Shown here: positions 24,105 to 32,344 of the stretch, piece after piece | How positions within the stretch are numbered: the stretch's first letter is position 1 | Layout of the letters: the number at the start of each line of letters is the position of its first letter | Origin: Lachnospiraceae bacterium | Lineage (GTDB): Bacteria > Bacillota > Clostridia > Lachnospirales > Lachnospiraceae | NCBI GenBank assembly: GCA_022799755.1 | Contig: JAAWOU010000023.1 | Coordinates: forward strand, 1 to 46,839 | Direction of reading: 5' to 3' | Length of the DNA stretch: 46,839 nt | Notes under the pieces: model-generated | What the model saw: only the letters and a program-made list of their open reading frames with translations | Told to the model about the DNA's origin: nothing | Database searches by the model: none | Program-made: the position numbers and the translations under genes

Positions 24105-25346
24105 TTACACCACCTGATGCTTACAGAAGCGCCTGTGCGCAAATGGCAGCGCGATCACAATCAGGGCAATCGCGGCAATCAGAATCATATACGGAAGCGT
24201 GACAACCGTTTTCCCCATAGGGAAAAACATATAGGCTGAAAAGACGGTATAGGTTTCCATTGCCTTGGCAGGGAGCAGGGCGAGAATATGGTTCATAAGG
24301 CCGCCTGCGCTGCCGGCAGGAAAAAACATGGGGACGACAGTACAGAACATGCTGACGATAACGGCGGCGAAAGGGGTTATGCACACAGCGGACAGGAGCA
24401 TGACAAAGGCCATGACGGAAAGTATGACGATGTAGTTAATGACTATGCCGGAGAGTATGACCTGCCATATTTTCAAGCCGTAGAATGAGGTTTCAGACAA
24501 AAGCTGAAACTCACAGTTCCAGCCGCCGGTTCCAAAGGGCACAAGCACACACAAAAGCAAAGTGCACACGCCGAGGGCATAGATTTGGCTGGTGACAAGA
24601 AAGCCGGCGGTGATTTTGGCCAGAACCGCCTGGCTTCTGCCGCGCTTCGCGGACAGCACCACGGCATCCGCACCGGTTTGGTACTCCCATGAAAAGACTG
24701 GGGAGATAATGACGCAAACGGCCAGCGCGATCAGGAGAAATGACAACGGAAACCCGCGCGTCAGAAGCGTCCTCCAGCCGCTCGTATAGTCGTATGTAAA
24801 CGGCTCGCAGACCTGTTGATCCAGCGCCAGTGCAGCATCTTTTTCTGCCTGTGTAAAAGTTTCGCCGGATCCTTCCGCATCCAGAAGCCCGCGGACATTC
24901 GCGCGGCGGATCTCATAAAAGCCCTCCGCCATTTCCTCTGTCACATTGTTAAGCGCGCTCACATCGGTAAGCTCGTCCGAAACGCATACCCACACAAGCA
25001 GATTCAGAATGCGCCGGTAAGGCATAATCTCTTTCAGGTATACTTCATCTTTGAGGGAGCCGGCACTGTTATAATTGGCAGAGTCACCGTATATCGTATG
25101 GTAATGGCGCAGTGTGTCCCGCAAACGTTCCTGCGTCAGCGGTCCCGCCTGTGCCTGTATTGCGGCGCGTTCCGCACGGATGGCCTCCACGCCGGACAGT
25201 TCCGTGCCATCCTCTTCAAACCAAAACTGATCCGAAATAAACACCAGTGAAATGGCAAAAATGCAAAGCACCATTAACAGACAGGTAATCAGGGTGGATT
25301 TTCGTTTCAGGAGTTTCTTTTTTTCATAGTATATCAATGTTGTCAT
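24105..25346 (-). CDS. ABC-2-type exporter permease
   Basis: This 413-aa membrane protein has one N-terminal helix (about 18-37), a large extracytoplasmic domain (about 40-195), then five or six helices, the usual layout of ABC-2 permeases linked to envelope stress or antibiotic resistance. Its ATG overlaps the stop of the ATPase gene (ATGA). It is the last gene of the sigma-factor operon. The substrate is unknown. Confidence 0.85.
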   Translation of the reverse strand: MTTLIYYEKKKLLKRKSTLITCLLMVLCIFAISLVFISDQFWFEEDGTELSGVEAIRAERAAIQAQAGPLTQERLRDTLRHYHTIYGDSANYNSAGSLKDEVYLKEIMPYRRILNLLVWVCVSDELTDVSALNNVTEEMAEGFYEIRRANVRGLLDAEGSGETFTQAEKDAALALDQQVCEPFTYDYTSGWRTLLTRGFPLSFLLIALAVCVIISPVFSWEYQTGADAVVLSAKRGRSQAVLAKITAGFLVTSQIYALGVCTLLLCVLVPFGTGGWNCEFQLLSETSFYGLKIWQVILSGIVINYIVILSVMAFVMLLSAVCITPFAAVIVSMFCTVVPMFFPAGSAGGLMNHILALLPAKAMETYTVFSAYMFFPMGKTVVTLPYMILIAAIALIVIALPFAHRRFCKHQVV

Positions 25347-26248
25347 TGCTGTGCGCCTCCTTTGGGGTGAGTATTGCTTCGCTCCAGCTCGTCTGCGAAG
25401 TGATAGAGGAATAAGTCTTCTAAGTTTGCAGGTACACTCTGTGCCGTGGGGGCCGGCTTTTCTTCGGAGACGATGCGAAGCTCAGCCATGTCCCCCATAT
25501 GCCGCAGGTTGCAGATATAGAAATCGGCCTCATATAATCTTACCTGGCTGCCTGGTACGGTCAGCGTCCAGACAAGACCGGCGGCGTTTTCGGTCAGCTC
25601 GGCCGGACTGCCGCTAAGAATCAGCCTGCCCTTTTTCATCATCACAATCTGATCGGAGATATATTCCACATCACTGACGATATGGGTGGAAAGTACGACA
25701 ATCTTGTCTTGGGAAAGATCGGAAATCAGATTGCGGAATCGAATCCGCTCCTTAGGGTCAAGGCCGGCTGTGGGCTCATCCAGCACGAGAACTTTGGGAT
25801 CATTGAGGACGGCTTGGGCGATTCCCAGGCGCTGCTTCATGCCGCCGGAGAAAGAGCCCACTTTTTCCCCTGCCACGTCGGACAGGCCCACCATGTGTAA
25901 AAGCTCGTCTGCCCGACGCTTCGCCGCGTGTCCGGGAATCCCTTTCAGCGAAGCCATATACAGCATAAAGTCCCGGGCGGAGAAATCGGGGTAGTAGCCA
26001 AAATTCTGGGGCAGATAGCCGAGAATGTCGCGATATGCCACACCCATTCTTTCGATGGTGCTGCCGTTGTAAAGGATTTCTCCACCGGTTGGCTTCAGCA
26101 CCGTGCACAGCATACGCATCAGCGTGGTCTTGCCTGCGCCGTTTGCGCCCAGCAGACCGTATACGCCGCCTGTCATGGTATAGCTGAAGCGGTCAACGGC
26201 AATTTTGTTTTGAAATTGTTTTGTCAGTCTGTCAAATGTAAGTTCCAA
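25343..26248 (-). CDS. ABC exporter ATP-binding protein
   Basis: The ATPase of about 301 aa has Walker A GANGAGKT, Q-loop LPQNFGYYPDFSAR, signature FSGGMKQRL, Walker B VLVLDEPTAGLD and switch LSTHIVSD. A C-terminal extension of about 90 residues follows, as in CcmA/NatA-like exporters. The first possible start, GTG 26257, lies directly against AGGAGG. The TTG at 26248, eight bases further, fits the ribosome site better and is used here. It pairs with the permease encoded at 24105. Confidence 0.88.
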   Translation of the reverse strand: MELTFDRLTKQFQNKIAVDRFSYTMTGGVYGLLGANGAGKTTLMRMLCTVLKPTGGEILYNGSTIERMGVAYRDILGYLPQNFGYYPDFSARDFMLYMASLKGIPGHAAKRRADELLHMVGLSDVAGEKVGSFSGGMKQRLGIAQAVLNDPKVLVLDEPTAGLDPKERIRFRNLISDLSQDKIVVLSTHIVSDVEYISDQIVMMKKGRLILSGSPAELTENAAGLVWTLTVPGSQVRLYEADFYICNLRHMGDMAELRIVSEEKPAPTAQSVPANLEDLFLYHFADELERSNTHPKGGAQQ

Positions 26249-26264
26249 ATGTGACACCTCCTAT

Positions 26265-27023
26265 TTATTGCAGCTTCGCGCACTCCAGCCATCCGGAGCA
26301 ATCGCGGAGCAGCTTGTATACCTCTGCGGCAAAGGCCATTGCGCTGACTGCCAGCACAAGCAGCCAGACAGCCGTGGCTGCGCCGTTGTACCAGGCAGGC
26401 CAGGCGGTCAGGGAAATCGCGCCAATGGCGGAAAGCGTGATGCAGTACGCGGACACATAATAACGAGCATCCCCGTCACGGCTGCGGTTGATCAGGAACA
26501 GGGCGCCTGCCGCAGCCAGGAGGCTGGGAACGAGCCCATATAGGATCAATGAGCCAAACGTGAGATACGTTTTCATTGCGGTGAAGAGCAGCATACTGCT
26601 CAGCGATAGCATATCGATCACTGCCGCTATCAACAGCCTTGCCAGCAAAATTTGCGTCAAAGAAAAGCGGGACGGAAATTCCAACTCTGTCATGTTACAG
26701 TAGAAAGACCGCGAAAACTCTCCCGTTCCAAGCAAAACCGCAATAGGGGCAAAGGGAACCAGCAAAAGAAATGCGTCATTGTCCTGCAAAACTGCCGTTG
26801 TAAGGAACCCGTACAAACAAATCAGCAAAAACTGAACCAGCAGGAATTTCCGGTTTACAAAGCGGATCTGTGTTCTGATAAACCAGAGCAGGGAGGATTC
26901 CCTTGGCAGCGCAGGCGCTCTTGAGTCTGCCTGGGCCATAAGATCAGCTATCTTGTGGGAATCCGGTATAGGCGGCACATCGCTGTATAATTGTTTCAAT
27001 TCTTTTTTCAAGTTCTGTTTCAC
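26265..27023 (-). CDS. Multi-pass membrane protein, possible anti-sigma factor or exporter accessory
   Basis: This 252-aa protein has a soluble N-terminal segment of about 50 residues (MKQNLKKELKQLYSDVPPIP) followed by about six membrane helices. It lies between an ECF sigma gene and the ABC ATPase gene and starts with GTG two bases after the sigma stop, with AAGGAGG seven bases upstream. Position suggests it binds and inhibits the sigma factor, but no zinc anti-sigma motif is visible, so this is only inferred. Confidence 0.65.
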   Translation of the reverse strand: MKQNLKKELKQLYSDVPPIPDSHKIADLMAQADSRAPALPRESSLLWFIRTQIRFVNRKFLLVQFLLICLYGFLTTAVLQDNDAFLLLVPFAPIAVLLGTGEFSRSFYCNMTELEFPSRFSLTQILLARLLIAAVIDMLSLSSMLLFTAMKTYLTFGSLILYGLVPSLLAAAGALFLINRSRDGDARYYVSAYCITLSAIGAISLTAWPAWYNGAATAVWLLVLAVSAMAFAAEVYKLLRDCSGWLECAKLQ

Positions 27024-27025
27024 TG

Positions 27026-27535
27026 TCAGTCCTCCTTTCTCATGTTTTTCCTGAGCCTGTCCAGAGCGCTGCGTATCTGGTACATGACCTGAAACCGCGA
27101 AAGGCCGAGTATCTCCGCGATTTCACCTATCTTCAAACCCTGTCCATACCGCAAAATCAGGATCTCCTGCTGATCGTCCGGCAATGCGGAAACCGCAATG
27201 GACAGGTAGACTTTCCGGATAGATTCGTCCGAAAAATCGTCCGTTACAGGCGCGATGCCGTTTTCAGGTTCGTCCAGAGAGACCGGGCGCGCTCTTTTGA
27301 GCCAGTTCAGACAGAGATTTCTGGCGATGGTATAGAGCAGCGCCTTTGGCTTTTCGATATCGACATATGTGCCGGCAGCATCCATAAAGCGGATGAAAGT
27401 GTCCTGCGTAAGGTCCTGGGCCTCCGCCGGGTCGCGGATTTTCCGGAAGCAGAATTTGTAGATGTCCTCGTAATACGCAGCAATGATTTTCTCAAACTCC
27501 CCGGCATGGTCTGAAAACTCCCCGCCGTACGCCAT
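27026..27535 (-). CDS. ECF-type RNA polymerase sigma factor
   Basis: The 169-aa sigma factor has region 2 (about 15-80: YYEDIYKFCFRKIRDPAEAQ, DLTQDTFIRFM, ALLYTIARNLCLNWLKR) and region 4 (about 112-165: LPDDQQEILILRYGQGLKI, GEIAEILGLSRFQVMYQIR). GAGGAGGTGATGAA precedes the ATG. It likely directs RNA polymerase to its own operon, which encodes the membrane protein and ABC exporter, in response to envelope or antimicrobial stress. Confidence 0.9.
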   Translation of the reverse strand: MAYGGEFSDHAGEFEKIIAAYYEDIYKFCFRKIRDPAEAQDLTQDTFIRFMDAAGTYVDIEKPKALLYTIARNLCLNWLKRARPVSLDEPENGIAPVTDDFSDESIRKVYLSIAVSALPDDQQEILILRYGQGLKIGEIAEILGLSRFQVMYQIRSALDRLRKNMRKED

Positions 27536-27755
27536 TTCATCACCTCCTCACTTAGTATAACAATTCAGCAGGGCAAAATGTGCAAATTATTTTGAAATTT
27601 GCCGCCATATTCCCGGCGCCTCCGGCTCGTGAGTCGGGTTACGCGGCAGATTTTTGTGAATGCGGGTAATTGTACATAGTCTGTTGCCAAAGTGCAAATA
27701 TAAGGACTCGTAAGAAGCAGCGGAGTTTTTCAACTGCGGGCACGAAAAGCATAAA

Positions 27756-27784
27756 TTGCACAACACGCCAATCCGTGGTATGAT
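27756..27784 (+). promoter_or_regulatory. Promoter of the two-component operon
   Basis: TTGCAC (27756-27761) and TATGAT (27779-27784) have a 17-bp spacer, with TGG before the -10. The interval 27536-27875 holds no gene beyond this. Confidence 0.6.
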
Positions 27785-27875
27785 GTCCTTAGCCCGGGAA
27801 AGAAACGGCGGACGGCCCCGGAGGGAAGACCGGAAGACCGGAGGGCCGGAGGCAGGGCCAGCGGAGGCGGAAGCA

Positions 27876-28550
27876 ATGGCGTATAAGATATTGATAGTGG
27901 ACGATGAAGAGATGATGACGGAGCTTATCTCGGATCATCTTCGGGACTGCGGCTATGAAACCCTTGCGGCAAACAGCGGCAGCCAGGCGCTCTCCTTTCT
28001 GAAGCGGCAGCCGGATCTGATCATTTTGGACATCAATATGCCGGGGATGGACGGCCTGGAGCTGTGCAGGAGTATACGGGAGCATATCCCGTGTCCCATC
28101 CTGTTTCTCACTGCCAGGGTCACGGAGCAGGACAAGATCAACGGCCTGCAGTACGGCGGGGACGACTATATCACGAAGCCTTTCAGCCTCAACGAACTGT
28201 CCGCCAGGGTGGCGGCCCACCTGCGCAGGGACGAGAGGAACCGCAGCCGTTCTTCCGTGCTGACCTCCGGAGAGCTGATCGTGGATCTGTCCCAGCGGAT
28301 CGTCTCCTGGCATGGGGAGGAGATTCCCTTTTCCAGAAAGGAATTTGACCTGATCGAGTTTCTGATGACCAACGGGGGGCAGGTGTTTGACAGGGAGCAT
28401 ATCTACGAGGTGCTGTGGGGATATGACGCAGAGGGTGACAGCAGTGTCATAAAAGAGCATGTGCGCAAGATCAGGGCAAAGCTGCGGGAAATCACAGGGC
28501 ATGAGTACATTGAGACGGTATGGGGGGTAGGATATAAATGGAACCGCTGA
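27876..28550 (+). CDS. OmpR-family response regulator
   Basis: This 224-aa regulator has a receiver domain (1-120) with acidic pocket Asp9/Asp10, phospho-acceptor Asp52 in LILDINMPGMDG and Lys in DDYITKPF. A winged-helix output domain follows (about 130-222: FSRKEFDLIEFLMTNGGQVF, HVRKIRAKLRE, VWGVGYKW). The ATG at 27876 follows GGAGGCGG; an in-frame extension to 27756 would overlap the promoter and is rejected. It probably controls the lipoprotein/ABC genes downstream. Confidence 0.9.
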   Translation: MAYKILIVDDEEMMTELISDHLRDCGYETLAANSGSQALSFLKRQPDLIILDINMPGMDGLELCRSIREHIPCPILFLTARVTEQDKINGLQYGGDDYITKPFSLNELSARVAAHLRRDERNRSRSSVLTSGELIVDLSQRIVSWHGEEIPFSRKEFDLIEFLMTNGGQVFDREHIYEVLWGYDAEGDSSVIKEHVRKIRAKLREITGHEYIETVWGVGYKWNR

Positions 28551-29965
28551 TGAAAGAAAAGTGCACCGGAAGCGGGGGGAACGGCATGGATGGAGCGAAA
28601 GGCGCCGGCTGCCGGAACAATGGGGCGGGAAAGCGGGGGAGAATGTCCTGGGGCGGACCGGGAAAGAAATCCGACGGCATAAGAGGGCTGCGCGGCTTTT
28701 TTCTGCTGGTGGTATTTGCGGTGTTCGGCGGGGTAACGGCATTGTCCGGCCTGACGATTTGGGGCTGTGCGGCTTTCCGGCATTCTCTTCTGCCGGATCC
28801 GGAGGCGGCCTACCTGACCATACGGGAGATATGGCCGGACGGCTCATTGACGGAGTCGACCACACTGCTGGATTTCGGCGAGGCCATAAAGCTCCCACCC
28901 ATACTGGCTAAATCCGTAGGGCCGGAGGGCGTGCTTGCAGAGGAGAGCCGGGTTGTCGGGGAGTATGGGGACGTTACCTACTCCATCGAAAAGATCGAGA
29001 AGAGCTTTGACACCCTGACGCCGAAGCGCAAGCTGGCCTATCAGTTCTGCGGCGCAGCCATGGTGGCGGTGCCGGCGCTGTTGTCTGTGGGCGGGATCCT
29101 GTTCGCCGGTTTCTTTTTCTACAAGAGGCGGCTGGAGGAGCCCCTTGCCATCCTGTCAAAGGCCACGGCCCGGATTGCGGACAGAGATCTGGATTTCTCC
29201 ATAGAGTACTCCTGCGGAGACGAGATGGGGGCTTTGTGTGAGTCTTTTGAGCGCATGCGCCTGGAACTGGCCCGGAACAATAAATCCATGTGGAGGCTTT
29301 TGGACCAGCGCAGGCTCATGCAGGCTTCCATTGCCCATGATCTGCGCAATCCCATCGCCATCATCCAGGGATATGCGGAGTATCTGCAGATGCATCTGCC
29401 GGCCGGGGACCTGAGCCCGGAGAAGTCGGCCCGCATCGCATCCAATCTAAAGGCGGCGGCCCTGCGCCTGGAGCAGTACACAGAGTCTGTCCGGGTGCTG
29501 AACCGGCTGGAGGACATGGAACCTGTCAGGAGACAGGTGGGGGCGGGGGAGCTGGTGAAAGAGGCCCGGGACGACCTTAAGGTGATGGCCGACAGGGCCG
29601 GGATTACCCTGCATATGGGAAATCCGCCCACAGAGAGCTGTCTCATGGTGGACAGAACCATGTTCTTCCGTGTGCTGGAAAACGTATTCGAAAATGCGGC
29701 CCGCTATGCCGAGAGCGCGGTGTCTGTGGAGTTTGAGCGAGAGGAGGGAGGGCTGACGGTGACTGTGGCGGACGACGGTCCGGGATTCCCGCAGGAACTT
29801 CTGAAAAGCCAGGGGAAAGCGCTTCTGCCCGCCGGCCGGGTGGACGGCCATCTGGGTATGGGGCTTGCCATCAGCCGGGTGCTCTGCGAGAAGCAAGGGG
29901 GCTGTCTGCGGCTGGGGAATCTGGCTCCCCGGGGGGCGGCGGTAAAAATATTTCTCACGGTTTGA
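28538..29965 (+). CDS. Sensor histidine kinase
   Basis: The 475-aa membrane kinase has TM1 at about 51-76, an extracytoplasmic sensor of about 95 residues, TM2 at about 172-195, and HAMP (about 197-250). His267 lies in the phosphorylation box SIAHDLRNPIAIIQGY. The N-box is ENVFENAARYA, followed by G1 VADDGPGFP and G2 LGMGLAISR. It overlaps the regulator stop by 13 bp. The first 50 residues are an unusual Gly/Lys-rich cytoplasmic extension (GSGGNGMDGAKGAG), so a later start cannot be excluded. Confidence 0.9.
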   Translation: MEPLMKEKCTGSGGNGMDGAKGAGCRNNGAGKRGRMSWGGPGKKSDGIRGLRGFFLLVVFAVFGGVTALSGLTIWGCAAFRHSLLPDPEAAYLTIREIWPDGSLTESTTLLDFGEAIKLPPILAKSVGPEGVLAEESRVVGEYGDVTYSIEKIEKSFDTLTPKRKLAYQFCGAAMVAVPALLSVGGILFAGFFFYKRRLEEPLAILSKATARIADRDLDFSIEYSCGDEMGALCESFERMRLELARNNKSMWRLLDQRRLMQASIAHDLRNPIAIIQGYAEYLQMHLPAGDLSPEKSARIASNLKAAALRLEQYTESVRVLNRLEDMEPVRRQVGAGELVKEARDDLKVMADRAGITLHMGNPPTESCLMVDRTMFFRVLENVFENAARYAESAVSVEFEREEGGLTVTVADDGPGFPQELLKSQGKALLPAGRVDGHLGMGLAISRVLCEKQGGCLRLGNLAPRGAAVKIFLTV

Positions 29966-29989
29966 CGAAAATTTGACTTTTACAGATTA

Positions 29990-30034
29990 AGATCTCCTTG
30001 ATGCATTTCAAAAAAGCGCAAGGAGGTCTTTTTT
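29990..30034 (+). promoter_or_regulatory. Hairpin that sequesters the ribosome site of the lipoprotein gene
   Basis: AGATCTCCTTG (29990-30000) pairs with CAAGGAGGTCT (30019-30029), eleven pairs including one wobble, with an 18-nt loop, and is followed directly by TTTTT and the ATG at 30035. The right arm is the Shine-Dalgarno sequence AAGGAGG. The same hairpin is thus both a terminator-shaped structure behind the kinase gene and a blocker of translation of the next gene. Confidence 0.7.
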
Positions 30035-31531
30035 ATGAAGAGATTTACGGAGAATGTCAGGAAGAAAACGGTGCGGAACATACAGGCTCTGGCGGCGGCA
30101 TTGGCAATGTCCCTCACAGCCTGCGGAGGGGAAGCAGCAGGCAGTATCTCGCAGATGAGTGTAATTCCGGTGGGAGAAGAAGCGGCAGCATATGATACAA
30201 AAGCCGGGGACGAAAGCGGCGCAGACGGCGTGGAGACCGCTTCCGCCTACAATGGCACAGAGGGCAGTGGGGCGTCCGGAGGAGACGGCGGGCTTAAGCT
30301 TTTGTGTAAGCAGGTTGATGAGGGGTGTCATACGCAAAACGGCTATTATTACATAGAGAAAGTAGCCACAGAGCTTACGGACGGCAGCGCCGGCGTGCGC
30401 TTGCTGTACATGGACTTTGAGACTCTGCAGGAGGTGTTTCTGTGCAGCAATGCAGGGTGCAGCCATAATTCGCCGGACTGCCCCTCCGTGCTCTCCAGGG
30501 ATGATTTCGGCTTTTACACATTGCTGTTTACCTATCAGGGAAGCTTATATCTGTTTAGCAAGGCTCGGGACAATGACGGCACCGCCCGGTCGGAGTTCGT
30601 GGAGGTAGAATCGGCAGGCGGCATGAATACGGAGGGGACATCAAACGTCCTGTACCGGGCTGACTTAGACGGTACGAACAGAGAGAAAGTGTACACCTTT
30701 GACGCCTCCGTGACTGTGGAGGACTATGTGTGCGGGGATGAGAACGGCCTCTACATGGTGACGAAGAAGCTGACTTCCAACCAGGAAGGCGTAAGCACCT
30801 ATTTCCATTCGGAAGAGCGCAGGCTGGTATTTCTGGATCCGGACAAAGGGGAGCTGTCAGAGATATGCTCCATGGACTTCGGGGGCAATGTGTCCTGGAA
30901 CGTGGTTAGCTGCTATGGCCGCAATCTGGTGCTTCAGGGGACGGATTACGGCAGAATCATCTCTGACGAGGAAATGTTCTCGGATGACGACTATCCGGAA
31001 TTGTATAAAGATTCCAGTGAGGTATTCGCCTGCCTGAACATAGACAGCGGACAGCTCACGGAAAAATATCGTATGAGCAACGAGGGGGATCGCTCTTTTG
31101 TGATCCAGGAAAATATCCTTTACTGTTCTCTGAAAGAGGGAGGCATCATAAAGGAAATCAACCTGGACACCGGGGAGGAGCGAAATGTCTACAGCGAACC
31201 GGGCAGTTTCTACCAAGTCTGCAGCATCATTGGGGAGAAGCTCTGCTGCGCGGACTTCGGCGATAACTGGGATCACACTTATTCTTATATTGACAGGAAT
31301 ACTGGAGAAATCAGCCATTCCGGACTGGTGAACAAGACTTTGGGGTGGGAGCTGGATTTCAAGGCCGTGCTGGAAGAAGATGCGCTTGTGGTCTATGATT
31401 ATGAGGCTACTTCCTCCTGGGGAGGCAGCTATGAGATCACATTGTACCAGCACGGTCTGATCTCCCAGGAGGATCTGTTTGCTGGCAATGACAATTTCCG
31501 CAAGATCAATATGGTAGGAAAGGGGTGGTAG
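30035..31531 (+). CDS. Lipoprotein with a beta-propeller-like (DUF5050-like) domain
   Basis: This 498-aa secreted lipoprotein has a long twin-helix-like N-terminus and lipobox LTAC (Cys30), a flexible Ser/Gly/Ala-rich region (about 32-85), then repeated strand patterns such as GYYYIEKVA, VLYRADLDGTN, ILYCSLKEGGIIKEINLDTG and YSYIDRNTGE. These suggest a propeller similar to DUF5050-type surface proteins. Cysteines in CSNAGCSHNSPDC could be a metal or disulfide cluster. It is co-encoded with the kinase and an ABC exporter, so it may be a surface sensor or partner of either. Confidence 0.7.
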   Translation: MKRFTENVRKKTVRNIQALAAALAMSLTACGGEAAGSISQMSVIPVGEEAAAYDTKAGDESGADGVETASAYNGTEGSGASGGDGGLKLLCKQVDEGCHTQNGYYYIEKVATELTDGSAGVRLLYMDFETLQEVFLCSNAGCSHNSPDCPSVLSRDDFGFYTLLFTYQGSLYLFSKARDNDGTARSEFVEVESAGGMNTEGTSNVLYRADLDGTNREKVYTFDASVTVEDYVCGDENGLYMVTKKLTSNQEGVSTYFHSEERRLVFLDPDKGELSEICSMDFGGNVSWNVVSCYGRNLVLQGTDYGRIISDEEMFSDDDYPELYKDSSEVFACLNIDSGQLTEKYRMSNEGDRSFVIQENILYCSLKEGGIIKEINLDTGEERNVYSEPGSFYQVCSIIGEKLCCADFGDNWDHTYSYIDRNTGEISHSGLVNKTLGWELDFKAVLEEDALVVYDYEATSSWGGSYEITLYQHGLISQEDLFAGNDNFRKINMVGKGW

Positions 31532-31534
31532 ACC

Positions 31535-32344
31535 GTGCTGGAACTTTGCGGGATCACGAAGCAATACAAAGACAAGCTGGCCCTGGATCAGGTATCCCTG
31601 AAGCTGGAGGCAGGCATCTATGGGATGCTGGGGCCTAACGGGGCGGGCAAATCCACTTTGATGAATATTATAACCGGCAACCGCAGGCCCACCCAGGGAC
31701 AGGTGAAATGGGAGGGAAAGGAGATCGGCACTCTGGGGGCAGCATACAGAGGCCTCCTGGGCTATGCGCCCCAACAGCAGGGACTGTACGACAGCTTTTC
31801 GGGAGAGCGGTTTCTCTCCTACATGGCTGCGCTAAAGGGCATTCCGAAAAAAGCGCAGAGGGAGGAAATACGGCGGGTGCTGGACTATGTCAATCTCACA
31901 GAGGCGGCCCGCCGCTGTCTGGGAGCCTATTCCGGCGGTATGAAGCAGCGCATTTTGATTGCCCAGGCCATGCTGGGGAATCCCAGGCTCTTGGTGCTGG
32001 ACGAGCCCACGGCGGGGCTGGATCCCAAGGAGCGGGTGCGGATACGGGAACGGATCCAGTCCCTGGCCGGAGAGCGCATCATTCTGGTGTCCACCCATGT
32101 GGTGTCGGACATCGAGCCTATCGCAAAGGAGGTTATCCTGATAAAGGCAGGATGCATACTGGATCGGGGTACAGTGCAGGGGCTCTGTGAAAAGTACGGC
32201 TGCGGGACCGGGGATACGTGTGACAAAGAGGACGGCGGGGCACAGGGCGCCCGCGGGAAATACGGCAGCCTGGGAGGACTGGAGGAGGTCTATATGCGGT
32301 TGTTCGGGGAGGAGGAGAAAGATGCTGTGTCTGACAGGATTTGA
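31535..32344 (+). CDS. ABC exporter ATP-binding protein
   Basis: The 269-aa ATPase has Walker A GPNGAGKS, Q-loop APQQQGLYDSFSGE, signature YSGGMKQRIL, Walker B LLVLDEPTAGLD and switch VSTHVVSD, with a short glycine-rich C-terminal tail. It starts with GTG three bases after the lipoprotein stop, with a purine-rich AAAGGGGTGG upstream. It overlaps the start of the permease gene by 23 bp. It energises the large permease that follows. Confidence 0.88.
   Translation: MLELCGITKQYKDKLALDQVSLKLEAGIYGMLGPNGAGKSTLMNIITGNRRPTQGQVKWEGKEIGTLGAAYRGLLGYAPQQQGLYDSFSGERFLSYMAALKGIPKKAQREEIRRVLDYVNLTEAARRCLGAYSGGMKQRILIAQAMLGNPRLLVLDEPTAGLDPKERVRIRERIQSLAGERIILVSTHVVSDIEPIAKEVILIKAGCILDRGTVQGLCEKYGCGTGDTCDKEDGGAQGARGKYGSLGGLEEVYMRLFGEEEKDAVSDRI

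Noticed and set aside
27756..27875. N-terminal extension of the OmpR-type regulator
   Set aside because: It overlaps the promoter -10, has Arg/Gly-rich content, and the receiver begins properly at the ATG with GGAGG upstream at 27876.
32187..32321. Upstream extension of the large permease
   Set aside because: It lies in another frame inside the ATPase gene; the ATG at 32322 has GGAGGAG and starts with a proper membrane helix.
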